A stretch of DNA of 64,000 nt, from positions 124,001 to 188,000 of the forward strand of contig NZ_FTMY01000007.1 in NCBI RefSeq assembly GCF_900156165.1. The letters run 5' to 3'. This DNA is from Pseudacidovorax sp. RU35E. Its GTDB lineage: Bacteria; Pseudomonadota; Gammaproteobacteria; Burkholderiales; Burkholderiaceae_C. The notes beneath the pieces are model-generated. The model was not told the origin of the DNA. It saw only the letters and a list, made by a program, of their open reading frames with translations, and ran no database searches. Positions 55,031-62,741 of the stretch are shown here, one piece after another. Numbering within the stretch: position 1 is the first letter of the stretch; each line of letters starts with the position of its first letter. The position numbers and the translations under genes are program-made.

Positions 55031-56044
55031 TCAGGCCGTCCGAGGCGCCGCAGCCGCCGCGCCATCCGCCAGTGCCGGCTCGGCCCGCCGCGCATAGCGC
55101 TGCGCCAGCACCGCGCACACCATCAGCTGGATCTGGTGGTACAGCATCACCGGCAGCACGATCGGTCCGACGATCGACGCGGGGAACAGCACGTTGGCCA
55201 TGGGCACGCCGCTGGCCACGCTCTTCTTGGAACCGCAGAACACGATGGTGATGCGGTCCTCGATGGAGAAGCCCAGCCGCTTGGCGACGGCGTTGGTCAC
55301 GCCCAGCGCCAGTGCCAGCAGCAGCGCGCTCACCACCGCCACGGCCAGCAGGGCCGACAGCGGCAGTTGGTGCCACAGGCCCTTCACCACCGCGGCGCTG
55401 AAGGCCGTGTAGACCACCAGCAGGATCGAGCCCTGGTCCACCCACTTCAGCATCTTGGCGTTGCGCTGCACGAAGCCGCCGACCCAGGGACGCAGCAGGT
55501 GGCCCGCGACGAAGGGCACCATCAGCTGCAGCAGGATGCGCCCGATGGCATCCAGCGAGGCATCGGCATGGTGGCCGGGCACCACCAGCAGGTTGACCAA
55601 CACCGGCGTGATCAGTACGCCCAGCAGCGTCGAGGCCGAGGCGCTGCACACGGCCGCCGGCACGTTGCCACGGGCCATGGCCGTGAGCGCGATGGACGAC
55701 TGCACCGTCGAAGGCAACACGCACAGGTACAGCACGCCGGTGTAGAGCGTGGGGGTGACCAACGGCTGCAGCAGCGGCCTGAGCGCCAGCCCCAGCAGCG
55801 GGAACAGCACGAAGGTGCTGGCCAGCACCAGCAGGTGCAGCCGCCAGTGGCCCATGCCGGCCAGCACGGCCTCGCGCGACAGCCGGGCGCCGTGCAGGAA
55901 GAACAGCGCCGCGATGGCGATCGTGGTGAGGGTTTCCATGCCGACCGCCACGCGCCCCTGCGCGGGCAGCAGGCTGGCCAAGGTCACGGTGCCGATCAGC
56001 ATCAGCGTGAAGCGGTCGGGCAGGAAGCGGGTGAGCGATGTCAT
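55031..56044 (-). CDS. Bile acid:sodium symporter-family protein (SLC10A7/YfeH-like)
   Basis: A 337-residue membrane protein with nine to ten helices. FLPDRFTLMLIGTVTLASLL opens it, then LFFLHGARLSREAVLAG and LPSTVQSSIALTAMARGNVP. FCGSKKSVASGVPMANVLF is the signature of the SBF-like 7-kind transporters. The family moves organic anions with sodium; the substrate is unknown. The start at 56044 leaves a 69-bp gap to the divergent LysR gene, which carries a 28-bp element also found before the tctC gene at 62520. Confidence 0.9.
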   Translation of the reverse strand: MTSLTRFLPDRFTLMLIGTVTLASLLPAQGRVAVGMETLTTIAIAALFFLHGARLSREAVLAGMGHWRLHLLVLASTFVLFPLLGLALRPLLQPLVTPTLYTGVLYLCVLPSTVQSSIALTAMARGNVPAAVCSASASTLLGVLITPVLVNLLVVPGHHADASLDAIGRILLQLMVPFVAGHLLRPWVGGFVQRNAKMLKWVDQGSILLVVYTAFSAAVVKGLWHQLPLSALLAVAVVSALLLALALGVTNAVAKRLGFSIEDRITIVFCGSKKSVASGVPMANVLFPASIVGPIVLPVMLYHQIQLMVCAVLAQRYARRAEPALADGAAAAAPRTA

Positions 56045-56075
56045 GCCGCGATTGGACGCCGGCCATCGATCCAAG

Positions 56076-56103
56076 GGAAATGGATTTATCTGATGGTTTT
56101 ATG
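56076..56103 (+). promoter_or_regulatory. Candidate LysR-type operator shared with the tctC promoter
   Basis: GGAAATGGATTTATCTGATG followed by GTTTTATG matches 22 of 28 positions at 62605-62632. It fills most of the 69-bp gap between the bile-acid-symporter-like gene and the LysR gene. It is AT-rich in a GC-rich genome and looks like a regulator site. Confidence 0.45.
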
Positions 56104-56113
56104 ATCCTGCCGC

Positions 56114-57016
56114 ATGAATGTGTCGTTGCGCCAGCTCCGTGTCTTCCTTGCCGTGGCGCAGCTGCGCAACTTCAGCCGCGCCGGGCAGGAGGTGGGACTG
56201 ACCCAGCCGGCCGTCAGCCGCGCCATCCATGAGCTGGAGTCGCAACTGGGCCTCAAGCTGCTGGACCGCACCACGCGCGAGGTCGCCCTGACCGAAGCCG
56301 GTCGGGCGCTCGCGCTCAAGCTGGCGCGCGTGCTGGACGAGCTGGACCAGTCCCTGGCCGAGGTGCGTGACCTGGGCCGCCTGCGCCGCGGCAAGGTCCG
56401 CGTGGCCAGCAGCCCGACGCTGTCGGCCTACCTGATGCCGGCCTGCATCGCCGCCTGCGTGCGCGAGGAGCCGGACATCCAGCTGCTGCTGCTCGACCGC
56501 ATCCAGCAGGACGTGCTGACCAGTGTGCGCGCTGGCGAGGTGGATTTCGGCGTGGTGATCGAGCCCTCCGCCGACGAGGACCTGCATTCCGAGGCCATCA
56601 TGCGCGACCCCTTCGTACTCGTGGTGCCGCACGGCCACCGGCTGGCGCGCAAGGCCGCCGTGCCCTGGTCCTCACTCGACGGCGAGCCGCTGGTGCTGCT
56701 GGACCATGCCTCGGGCAGCCGCCGGCTCATCGACGAGGCACTGGCGCGGCATGGTGCGCAGTGCCCGGTGGCGCAGGAGCTGGGCCATCCGACCACTGTC
56801 TTCCAGATGGTGGTGGCGGGCCTGGGCATCAGCGTGATGCCGGCCCTGGGCCTGCCGCCGGGTGGGCTGGCCGGCCTGCAGGTGCGGCCGCTGACGCCCA
56901 AGGTGGAACGGGCCATCGTGCTGGTGCACAGGCGCAACCGCCAGCCTTCGCCGCTGGCGTTGCGCGTGTGGGAGCTGGTGCGCGCGACGGCCGCGAAGGC
57001 CGTCAGTCCAGTGTGA
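56114..57016 (+). CDS. LysR-family transcriptional regulator
   Basis: A 300-residue regulator. The winged HTH is MNVSLRQLRVFLAVAQLRNF to about residue 65 (SRAGQEVGLTQPAVSRAIHE, LGLKLLDRTTREVALTEAG). A substrate-binding effector domain follows (ASSPTLSAYLMPACI, VVAGLGISVMPALGLPP). It is divergent from the symporter-like gene, and its 3' end overlaps the quinone oxidoreductase gene by 14 bp. The site at 56076-56103 recurs before tctC, so it may control the whole minus-strand run 62520-57003 as well (inference). Confidence 0.94.
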   Translation: MNVSLRQLRVFLAVAQLRNFSRAGQEVGLTQPAVSRAIHELESQLGLKLLDRTTREVALTEAGRALALKLARVLDELDQSLAEVRDLGRLRRGKVRVASSPTLSAYLMPACIAACVREEPDIQLLLLDRIQQDVLTSVRAGEVDFGVVIEPSADEDLHSEAIMRDPFVLVVPHGHRLARKAAVPWSSLDGEPLVLLDHASGSRRLIDEALARHGAQCPVAQELGHPTTVFQMVVAGLGISVMPALGLPPGGLAGLQVRPLTPKVERAIVLVHRRNRQPSPLALRVWELVRATAAKAVSPV

Positions 57017-57998
57017 GCACCGTGCAGCCGGTGGTCTTGCGTGCCTCCAGGTCGCGGTGCGCCTGCTGCACGTCCTCCAGCCGGTAGCGCTGCTCGACGG
57101 GAATCTTCACCGCGCCGCTCTGCACCACGGCGAACAGGTCGTCGGCCATGGCCTGCGTGCTCTCGCGCGTGGCGATGTGGGTGAACAGCGTGGGCCGCGT
57201 GATGTAGAGCGAGCCCTTGGCGCCCAGCTGGCCGATGTTGACCGGCGGCACCGGGCCCGAACCATTGCCGAAGCTGGCCAGCAGGCCGAAGGGCCGCAGG
57301 CTGTTCAACGAGCCTTCGAAGGTGTCCTTACCCACCGAGTCGTAGACCACCTTCACGCCCTTGCCGCCGGTGATCTGCTTGACCCGCTCGGCAAAGTCCT
57401 CGCGGCTGTAGTTGATGCAGTGGGCCGCGCCATGGGCCAGCGCCAGTTCGCACTTGGCGTCGCTGCCGGCGGTGCCGATCAGTTGCAGGCCCAGCGCCTT
57501 GGCCCACTGGCAGGCGATCAGGCCGACACCGCCCGCGGCGGCATGGAAGAGCACGAAATCGCCCGGCTGCAGGCCTTCGGCGGGCAGCGTCTTCTTGAGC
57601 AGGTACTGCGCCGTCAGGCCCTTGAGCATCATGGCCGCGCCGGTCTCGAAGGAGATGGCATCGGGCAGCCGGCACACGCAGCGCGCCGGCATCACGCGGC
57701 GCTCGCAGTAGGCGCCGGGTGGCTGGCTGGCATAGGCCACCCGGTCGCCGACGGCCAGGTGCGTCACCCCCTCGCCCACCGCCTCGACCACACCCGCCGC
57801 CTCCATGCCCAGTTGCAGCGGCATGGGGAAGGGATAGAGACCATTGCGCTGGTAAACGTCGATGAAGTTCAGGCCGACCGCATGGTGACGCACGCGGATC
57901 TCGCCGGCGCCGGGTTCACCGACCTCCACCTCCAGCAGCTTCAGTTCCTCGGGACCGCCCTGGCGGTCGATGCGGATGGCTTTGCTCTTCTGGCTCAT
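57003..57998 (-). CDS. Quinone oxidoreductase (zeta-crystallin-like)
   Basis: A 331-residue medium-chain dehydrogenase without zinc ligands. AIRIDRQGGPEELKLLEVEV opens it, and GLNFIDVYQRNGLYPFPMPL is the QOR signature. The nucleotide loop is FHAAAGGVGLIACQWAKALG, followed by VKVVYDSVGKDTFEGSLNSL. It reduces quinones with NADPH by one- or two-electron steps. It is the last gene of a same-strand run from tctC, 85 bp after the SDR gene. Confidence 0.94.
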   Translation of the reverse strand: MSQKSKAIRIDRQGGPEELKLLEVEVGEPGAGEIRVRHHAVGLNFIDVYQRNGLYPFPMPLQLGMEAAGVVEAVGEGVTHLAVGDRVAYASQPPGAYCERRVMPARCVCRLPDAISFETGAAMMLKGLTAQYLLKKTLPAEGLQPGDFVLFHAAAGGVGLIACQWAKALGLQLIGTAGSDAKCELALAHGAAHCINYSREDFAERVKQITGGKGVKVVYDSVGKDTFEGSLNSLRPFGLLASFGNGSGPVPPVNIGQLGAKGSLYITRPTLFTHIATRESTQAMADDLFAVVQSGAVKIPVEQRYRLEDVQQAHRDLEARKTTGCTVLTLD

Positions 57999-58083
57999 GG
58001 GTTCATCTCCTTGGGTTGTCGTTCGGAATCGAAGCCGGTGCGGGACGGACCGCGCGCCCCTTCAACGCGCCGGTCGCTGAGGG

Positions 58084-58881
58084 TCAGTAGGTGCCCGGGT
58101 AGGCGCCGCCGTCCGCCAGCCAGTTCTGGCCGGTGACATAGGCCGCATGCATGCTGCACAGGAAAGCGCAGATGGCACCAAACTCCTCGGGCGTTCCAAA
58201 GCGGCGGGCCGGGATGGTCTTCTTGCGCGCCTCGTGGATGGCATCCACGCTCTGGCCGGTCTTCTTGGCGGCGGCGGCGGCCGTGCCCTGCAGCCGGTCG
58301 GTGTCGAAGCTGCCCGGCAGCAGGTTGTTGATCGTCACGCCCTTGGCCGCCAGGCCGGTGCGCGCCACGCCGGCCACGAAGCCCGTGAGGCCGCTGCGTG
58401 CGCCGTTGGACAGGCCGAGGATGTCGATGGGCGCCTTCACCGAGCTGGAGGTGATGTTGACGATGCGGCCGAAGCCGCGCGCGGCCATGCCGTCCACCGT
58501 GGCCTTGATCAGCTCGATGGGCGTGAGCATGTTGGCGTCCACGGCCTTGATCCAGGCCTCGCGGTCCCAGTCGCGGAAGTCGCCGGGCGGCGGGCCGCCG
58601 GCATTGGTGACGACGATGTCGTAGTCGGCATGGGCGGCGAAGGCCTGGGCGCGGCCCTCGGCGGTGGTGATGTCGGCCGCCACCCATTTGACGGAGGGGA
58701 CGTCGCCGCTGGCCGGGCGCTCGGCCTCCAGCCGGGCCGCGGCGGCCTGCAGCGCCTCGGCGCCGCGCGCCACGATCACCACGTTGACGCCCTCGCGCCG
58801 CAGCGCCTGCGCGCAGCCGAAGCCCAAACCCTTGCTCGCGCCGCACACCAGCGCCGTCTTGCCTGCAATACCCAGATCCAT
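58084..58881 (-). CDS. SDR-family oxidoreductase lacking the usual YxxxK pair
   Basis: A 265-residue Rossmann protein. ALVCGASKGLGFGCAQALRR holds the TGxxxGxG-like loop, DIVVTNAGGPPPGDF the NAG motif, and GRIVNITSSSVKAPI the serine. Where classical SDRs have Tyr-x-x-x-Lys, the sequence reads LSNGARSGLTGF, so both catalytic residues appear replaced (Ser and Arg). Such divergent SDRs are common near FabG-like genes and may be non-classical reductases or binding proteins. It ends with the usual LADGGAYPGTY. Confidence 0.9.
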   Translation of the reverse strand: MDLGIAGKTALVCGASKGLGFGCAQALRREGVNVVIVARGAEALQAAAARLEAERPASGDVPSVKWVAADITTAEGRAQAFAAHADYDIVVTNAGGPPPGDFRDWDREAWIKAVDANMLTPIELIKATVDGMAARGFGRIVNITSSSVKAPIDILGLSNGARSGLTGFVAGVARTGLAAKGVTINNLLPGSFDTDRLQGTAAAAAKKTGQSVDAIHEARKKTIPARRFGTPEEFGAICAFLCSMHAAYVTGQNWLADGGAYPGTY

Positions 58882-58966
58882 GTGAAGAAGACTCCTAAGT
58901 GAATGCCGCGCCGGACCGGCCGGGCGGCGATGGGGCGCAAGGGTAGCGGAGGCGGGGGATCCGCGC

Positions 58967-59890
58967 TCAGGGCCGGGTGAAGACGAAGATGCCCGCCAGC
59001 ACCAACGCCGTGCCCGCCGCGATCCACACGGTGAAGGGCTCGCCCAGCAGCACCACGCCCATCAGCAGCGTGGACATGGGGCCGATCATGCCGGTCTGCG
59101 CAGCCACGGCCGGCCCGATGCGCTCGATGGCCATCATCACCGCCAGCACCGGCACGGCCGTGCACAGCGTGGCGTTGAGCACCGACAGCCAGATCACCTC
59201 GGGCGCCACCTCCAGCACCGCGCCGATGGGGCGCAGCACCAGGTACTGGCCGATGCACAGCAGGCAGGCCACGGTGGTCGCCAGCCCGACCAGCCGCAGC
59301 GAGCCCAGACGCTTGACGAACTCGCCGCTCCAAACGAGGTAGATGGCATAGCTGATGGCGCTCAGGAACACGAGGAAGGCGCCCCAGGCCGTCGCACTGC
59401 CCTGCCCCAGCCCCAGCTCGTGGCCGAAGACCAGCATCACGCCCGCATAGCTGATGGCCGCGCCCAGCAACTGCTTGCCGCGCACCTTGCGGCGGTAGAC
59501 GGCCCAGCCGAACAGCATCACCAAAGTCGGGTTGAGATACAGGATCAGCCGCTCCAGGCTGGCCGTGATGTACGCCAACCCGGCAAAGTCGAGAAAGCTC
59601 GCCAGGTAGTAGCCCGTGAGTCCCAGCCCGAACACGCCCAGCCAGTCGCGCTGCGTGAGCGGCGGCTTGCCACGCCCCGCCCACCACGCCATGACCGCGA
59701 AGAGTGGCAGCGCGAACAGCATGCGCAGCATGATGAGCGTCACGGCGTCCACGCCATGCCGGTAGGCCAGCTTGACGATGATGGCCTTGCCGCTGAAGGC
59801 GATGGCCCCGAACATCGCCAGCAGCAGGCCGGTGCCGATGCCAGCGCGGGCCTTGGGGGAAACGGAGGAAGACGCCGCGCCGCTGCTCAT
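58967..59890 (-). CDS. EamA/DMT-superfamily transporter
   Basis: A 307-residue permease with about ten helices in two EamA repeats. LLLAMFGAIAFSGKAIIVKL opens the first repeat, SLERLILYLNPTLVMLFGWA follows, and FLVFLSAISYAIYLVWSGEF opens the second. It starts 1 bp after the ggt stop, so it is co-transcribed with it. An exporter for a product of the gamma-glutamyl enzyme would fit the layout, but this is only inference. Confidence 0.92.
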   Translation of the reverse strand: MSSGAASSSVSPKARAGIGTGLLLAMFGAIAFSGKAIIVKLAYRHGVDAVTLIMLRMLFALPLFAVMAWWAGRGKPPLTQRDWLGVFGLGLTGYYLASFLDFAGLAYITASLERLILYLNPTLVMLFGWAVYRRKVRGKQLLGAAISYAGVMLVFGHELGLGQGSATAWGAFLVFLSAISYAIYLVWSGEFVKRLGSLRLVGLATTVACLLCIGQYLVLRPIGAVLEVAPEVIWLSVLNATLCTAVPVLAVMMAIERIGPAVAAQTGMIGPMSTLLMGVVLLGEPFTVWIAAGTALVLAGIFVFTRP

Positions 59891-59891
59891 C

Positions 59892-61508
59892 TCACCAACC
59901 GGCGGCGAGGCCGTCGCGGCGCGGATCGCTGGCGATCACGTAGCCCTCGGTCTTCGGATCCCCCATGCGCCAGATGAACTGGCCGGCGCCGAAGTCCTGG
60001 TACGAATCGTTGATGACGTCGATCTCGTGGCCCATGCCGCGCAGGCCTTCGACCACGCCGGGCGCCATGGCCGACTCCACGTTGATGTTCAGCCCGGCGT
60101 TGAAGCGCCAGCGCGGCGCATCGCAGGCGGCCTGCGGGTTCTGGTGGTGGTCGATCATGCGCACCAGCGTCTGCATGTGGCCCTGCGGCTGCATGTTGCC
60201 GCCCATCACGCCGAAGCTCATCACCGGCTGGCCGCCCTGCGTGAGGAAGCCCGGGATGATGGTGTGGAAGGGCCGCTTGCCCGGTGCCACCTGGTTGGGG
60301 CTGCCGTCCTTCAGGCTGAAGCCGTGGCCGCGGTTCTGCAGGCTGATGCCGAACTCCGGCTCCACGCAGCCCGAGCCGAAGCCCATGTAGTTGCTCTGGA
60401 TGAAGCTGACCATCATGCCGCTCTCATCCGCGGCCGTGAGGTAGATGGTGCCGCCCTTGACCGGGTTGCCGGCCTGGAAGTCCTGTGCGCGGTGCATGTC
60501 GATCAGTTTGGCACGGCTCGCCAGATAGGCGTCATCGAGCATTTGCTCGGGGGTCACCGTCATCGACGATGGCTCGGACACATAGCGGTAGACATCCGCA
60601 AAGGCCAGCTTCATGGCCTCGATCTGCAGGTGCTGGGCCTGGGCCGAATCGATCGCCATTGAGCCGATGTCGAAGTTGGACAGGATGCCCAGCGCGATCA
60701 GCGCCGCGATGCCCTGGCCGTTGGGCGGGATCTCGTGCAGCGTGTAGCCGCGGTAGTCCTTGCTCACCGGCGTGACCCATTCGGGCTTCCAGCTGGCCAG
60801 GTCGGCGGTGGTCAGGCTGCCGCCGTTGGCCGCCGAGAAGCGGGCCAGGGCCTCAGCGATCTCGCCGCGGTAGAAGGCCTCGCCGCGGGTCTGGCCGATG
60901 GCGCGCAGGGCGCGCGCCGCGGCGGGGAAGCGGAACAGCTCGCCCACCTCGGGCGCCCGGCCCCAGGGCATGAAGCTCTGCGCGAAGCCCGGCTGGTTGT
61001 GCAGGATGGGCGTGGCCGCAGCCCACTTCTGCTGCACCACGGGCGGGATCAGGTAGCCGCGCTCGGCGACCTCGATGGCCGGCACCATCAGGTCGGCGAA
61101 GGGCAGCTTGCCGAAGCGCTCCGACAGCGCCGCCCAGGCGCCCACGGCGCCCGGCACCGTCACCGAGTCCATGCCGCGCATGGGCGGCGTGGCGCCATCG
61201 TCGCCGTGCTTGCGGCGGAAGTATTCGGGCGTCCAGGCCGAAGGCGCGCAGCCCGAGCTGTTGAGGCCGTGCAGTTGCTGGCCGTCCCACAGGATGCAGA
61301 AGGCATCGCTGCCCAGGCCATTGCTGACGGGCTCCACCAGCGTCATGACGGCGGCCGTGGCGATGGCGGCGTCCACCGCGTTGCCGCCCTGGTGCAGCAT
61401 GCGCAGGCCGGCCTGCGCAGCCAGCGGATGCGAGGTCGACACCACGTTGCGGGCGAAGACGGGGATGCGGGTGGAGGGATAGGGATTGCCGTAGTCGAAG
61501 CGCTTCAT
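59892..61508 (-). CDS. Gamma-glutamyltransferase-family protein
   Basis: A 538-residue Ntn-hydrolase. HPLAAQAGLRMLHQGGNAVD is the N-terminal signature. The probable nucleophile Thr, where the precursor would self-cleave, is in VKGGTIYLTAADESGMMVSF. SNYMGFGSG and PGKRPFHTIIPGF follow in the small subunit. No signal peptide is evident, so it may be cytosolic. The family hydrolyses gamma-glutamyl bonds or acylated amines. The ATG at 61508 is chosen because AGGAG lies 8 bases upstream. It follows the tctC gene by 40 bp. Confidence 0.93.
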   Translation of the reverse strand: MKRFDYGNPYPSTRIPVFARNVVSTSHPLAAQAGLRMLHQGGNAVDAAIATAAVMTLVEPVSNGLGSDAFCILWDGQQLHGLNSSGCAPSAWTPEYFRRKHGDDGATPPMRGMDSVTVPGAVGAWAALSERFGKLPFADLMVPAIEVAERGYLIPPVVQQKWAAATPILHNQPGFAQSFMPWGRAPEVGELFRFPAAARALRAIGQTRGEAFYRGEIAEALARFSAANGGSLTTADLASWKPEWVTPVSKDYRGYTLHEIPPNGQGIAALIALGILSNFDIGSMAIDSAQAQHLQIEAMKLAFADVYRYVSEPSSMTVTPEQMLDDAYLASRAKLIDMHRAQDFQAGNPVKGGTIYLTAADESGMMVSFIQSNYMGFGSGCVEPEFGISLQNRGHGFSLKDGSPNQVAPGKRPFHTIIPGFLTQGGQPVMSFGVMGGNMQPQGHMQTLVRMIDHHQNPQAACDAPRWRFNAGLNINVESAMAPGVVEGLRGMGHEIDVINDSYQDFGAGQFIWRMGDPKTEGYVIASDPRRDGLAAGW

Positions 61509-61548
61509 GGTGATCTCCTGCAAGGCTGTTGTTGTGGGGCGAGGGCGA

Positions 61549-62520
61549 TCAGTCGTTGGTGATCTTGCGCTCGACGATGATCTTCTTCCACTTGGCGGCG
61601 TCCTGCGCCACCATGGCCGCGAACTGGGCCGGCGTGCTGGTGGTGGGCTCGATGCCCAGCTTGTCGAGCTTCTCGCGCACCTCCGGGTCGGTGATGGCCT
61701 GGGCCGCCGCGGTATTGACGCGCGCCACCAGTTCTGCCGGCAGCCCCTTGGGGCCGTACAGGCCGAACCAGGTCACCGACTCGAAGCCGGGCAGCGTGTC
61801 GGCCACCGGCGGCAGATCGGGCACCAGCGGGCTGCGCTTGAGTGAAGTGACGGCCAGCGCGCGCAGACGCCCGTCGCGCACGAAGGGCAGGCCCGTGGGC
61901 AGAGAGTCGAACAGCAGGTCCACCTTGCCGCTCATCAGGTCGGGCATGGCCAGGGCCGTGCCCTTGTAGGGAATGTGGGTGACGAACACGCCCGCCATCG
62001 ACTTGAACAGCTCCGCCGTCAGCTGCACGACGGTGCCGTTGCCGCTGGAGGCGTAGTTGAACTTGCCAGGGTTCCTGCGGGCCAGCTCGATCCATTCCTT
62101 CACGCTGCGTGCGGGCGAGCTGTTGGGCACCAGCATGATGCTGGGCGCGTTGCCCACGTGGGCGATGGGCGTGAAGTCGCGGACCGTGTCGTAGGGCAAC
62201 TTGGGATTGATGGACGGGCCCACCGAATGCGTGCTGGTGGTGGCCAGCAGCAGCGTGTAGCCGTCGGCCGGGGCCTTGGCCGCCAGGTCGGAGCCGATGG
62301 CGCCGCCCGCGCCGGGCTTGTTGTCCACCACCAGGGCATTGCCGAGCTTCTCGCCCATCTTCTGTGAGAGCGTGCGGGCGAACAGGTCGGTGGCTCCGCC
62401 TGCCGGAAAGGGCACGATCAGCCGGATCGGCTTGGACGGATAGCTCTGCGCCAGCGCGGCGCCGGCGGGAAGCAGGGAGGCCGAAGCGGCCTGCAGGAAA
62501 TGTCTGCGTTGCATCGTCAT
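61549..62520 (-). CDS. Tripartite tricarboxylate transporter receptor (Bug/TctC family), third copy
   Basis: A 323-residue receptor. Its signal MTMQRRHFLQAASASLLPAG is Tat-like (RRHFLQ) with cleavage after ALA, and the mature start SYPSKPIRLIVPFPAGGATD is diagnostic. KPGAGGAIGSDLAAKAPADG follows. A second ATG (62514) is equally possible; a longer frame to 62631 would cover the shared regulatory site and is unlikely. It opens the run with ggt, a DMT transporter, an SDR and a quinone oxidoreductase, so its ligand may be a gamma-glutamyl or similar carboxylate (inference). Confidence 0.95.
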   Translation of the reverse strand: MTMQRRHFLQAASASLLPAGAALAQSYPSKPIRLIVPFPAGGATDLFARTLSQKMGEKLGNALVVDNKPGAGGAIGSDLAAKAPADGYTLLLATTSTHSVGPSINPKLPYDTVRDFTPIAHVGNAPSIMLVPNSSPARSVKEWIELARRNPGKFNYASSGNGTVVQLTAELFKSMAGVFVTHIPYKGTALAMPDLMSGKVDLLFDSLPTGLPFVRDGRLRALAVTSLKRSPLVPDLPPVADTLPGFESVTWFGLYGPKGLPAELVARVNTAAAQAITDPEVREKLDKLGIEPTTSTPAQFAAMVAQDAAKWKKIIVERKITND

Positions 62521-62604
62521 GGGCGAAGAGAAAAGGACAACGGTCGGGTGCCGGTCAGCCCGGCGGTCGCGCGGCGCCGATTGGAACGCTTTCCGCACTG
62601 ATGA

Positions 62605-62632
62605 GGAAATGGATTTGGTTGATGAATTCATG
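62605..62632 (+). promoter_or_regulatory. Candidate LysR-type operator upstream of tctC
   Basis: GGAAATGGATTTGGTTGATG followed by AATTCATG matches 22 of 28 positions at 56076-56103. The right part also forms GGTTG..CAACC arms around ATGAATTCAT (62617-62637). It lies 85-112 bp before the tctC ATG, a usual place for a LysR activator site. Confidence 0.45.
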
Positions 62633-62672
62633 CAACCGATCTATGAATCCTTCCGCGTGGGCCGCAGCAACG

Positions 62673-62697
62673 AAAAACGGCACCCGAAGGTGCCGTT
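62673..62697 (-). terminator. Intrinsic terminator of tctA
   Basis: On the minus strand AACGGCACC (from 62697) and GGTGCCGTT (to 62676) form a 9-bp stem around a TTCG loop, followed by T5 (complement of 62673-62677). It cleanly separates tctA from the tctC unit. Confidence 0.92.
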
Positions 62698-62741
62698 GGT
62701 TCGTGCAAGGGGCGTGCCGCCGGCGGCATGCCCGCACACCG

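Noticed and set aside
62521-62631. N-terminal extension of the third Bug receptor to the ATG at 62631
   Set aside because: The extra 37 residues precede a normal signal peptide and overlap the shared regulatory site. Family members begin at the signal peptide.
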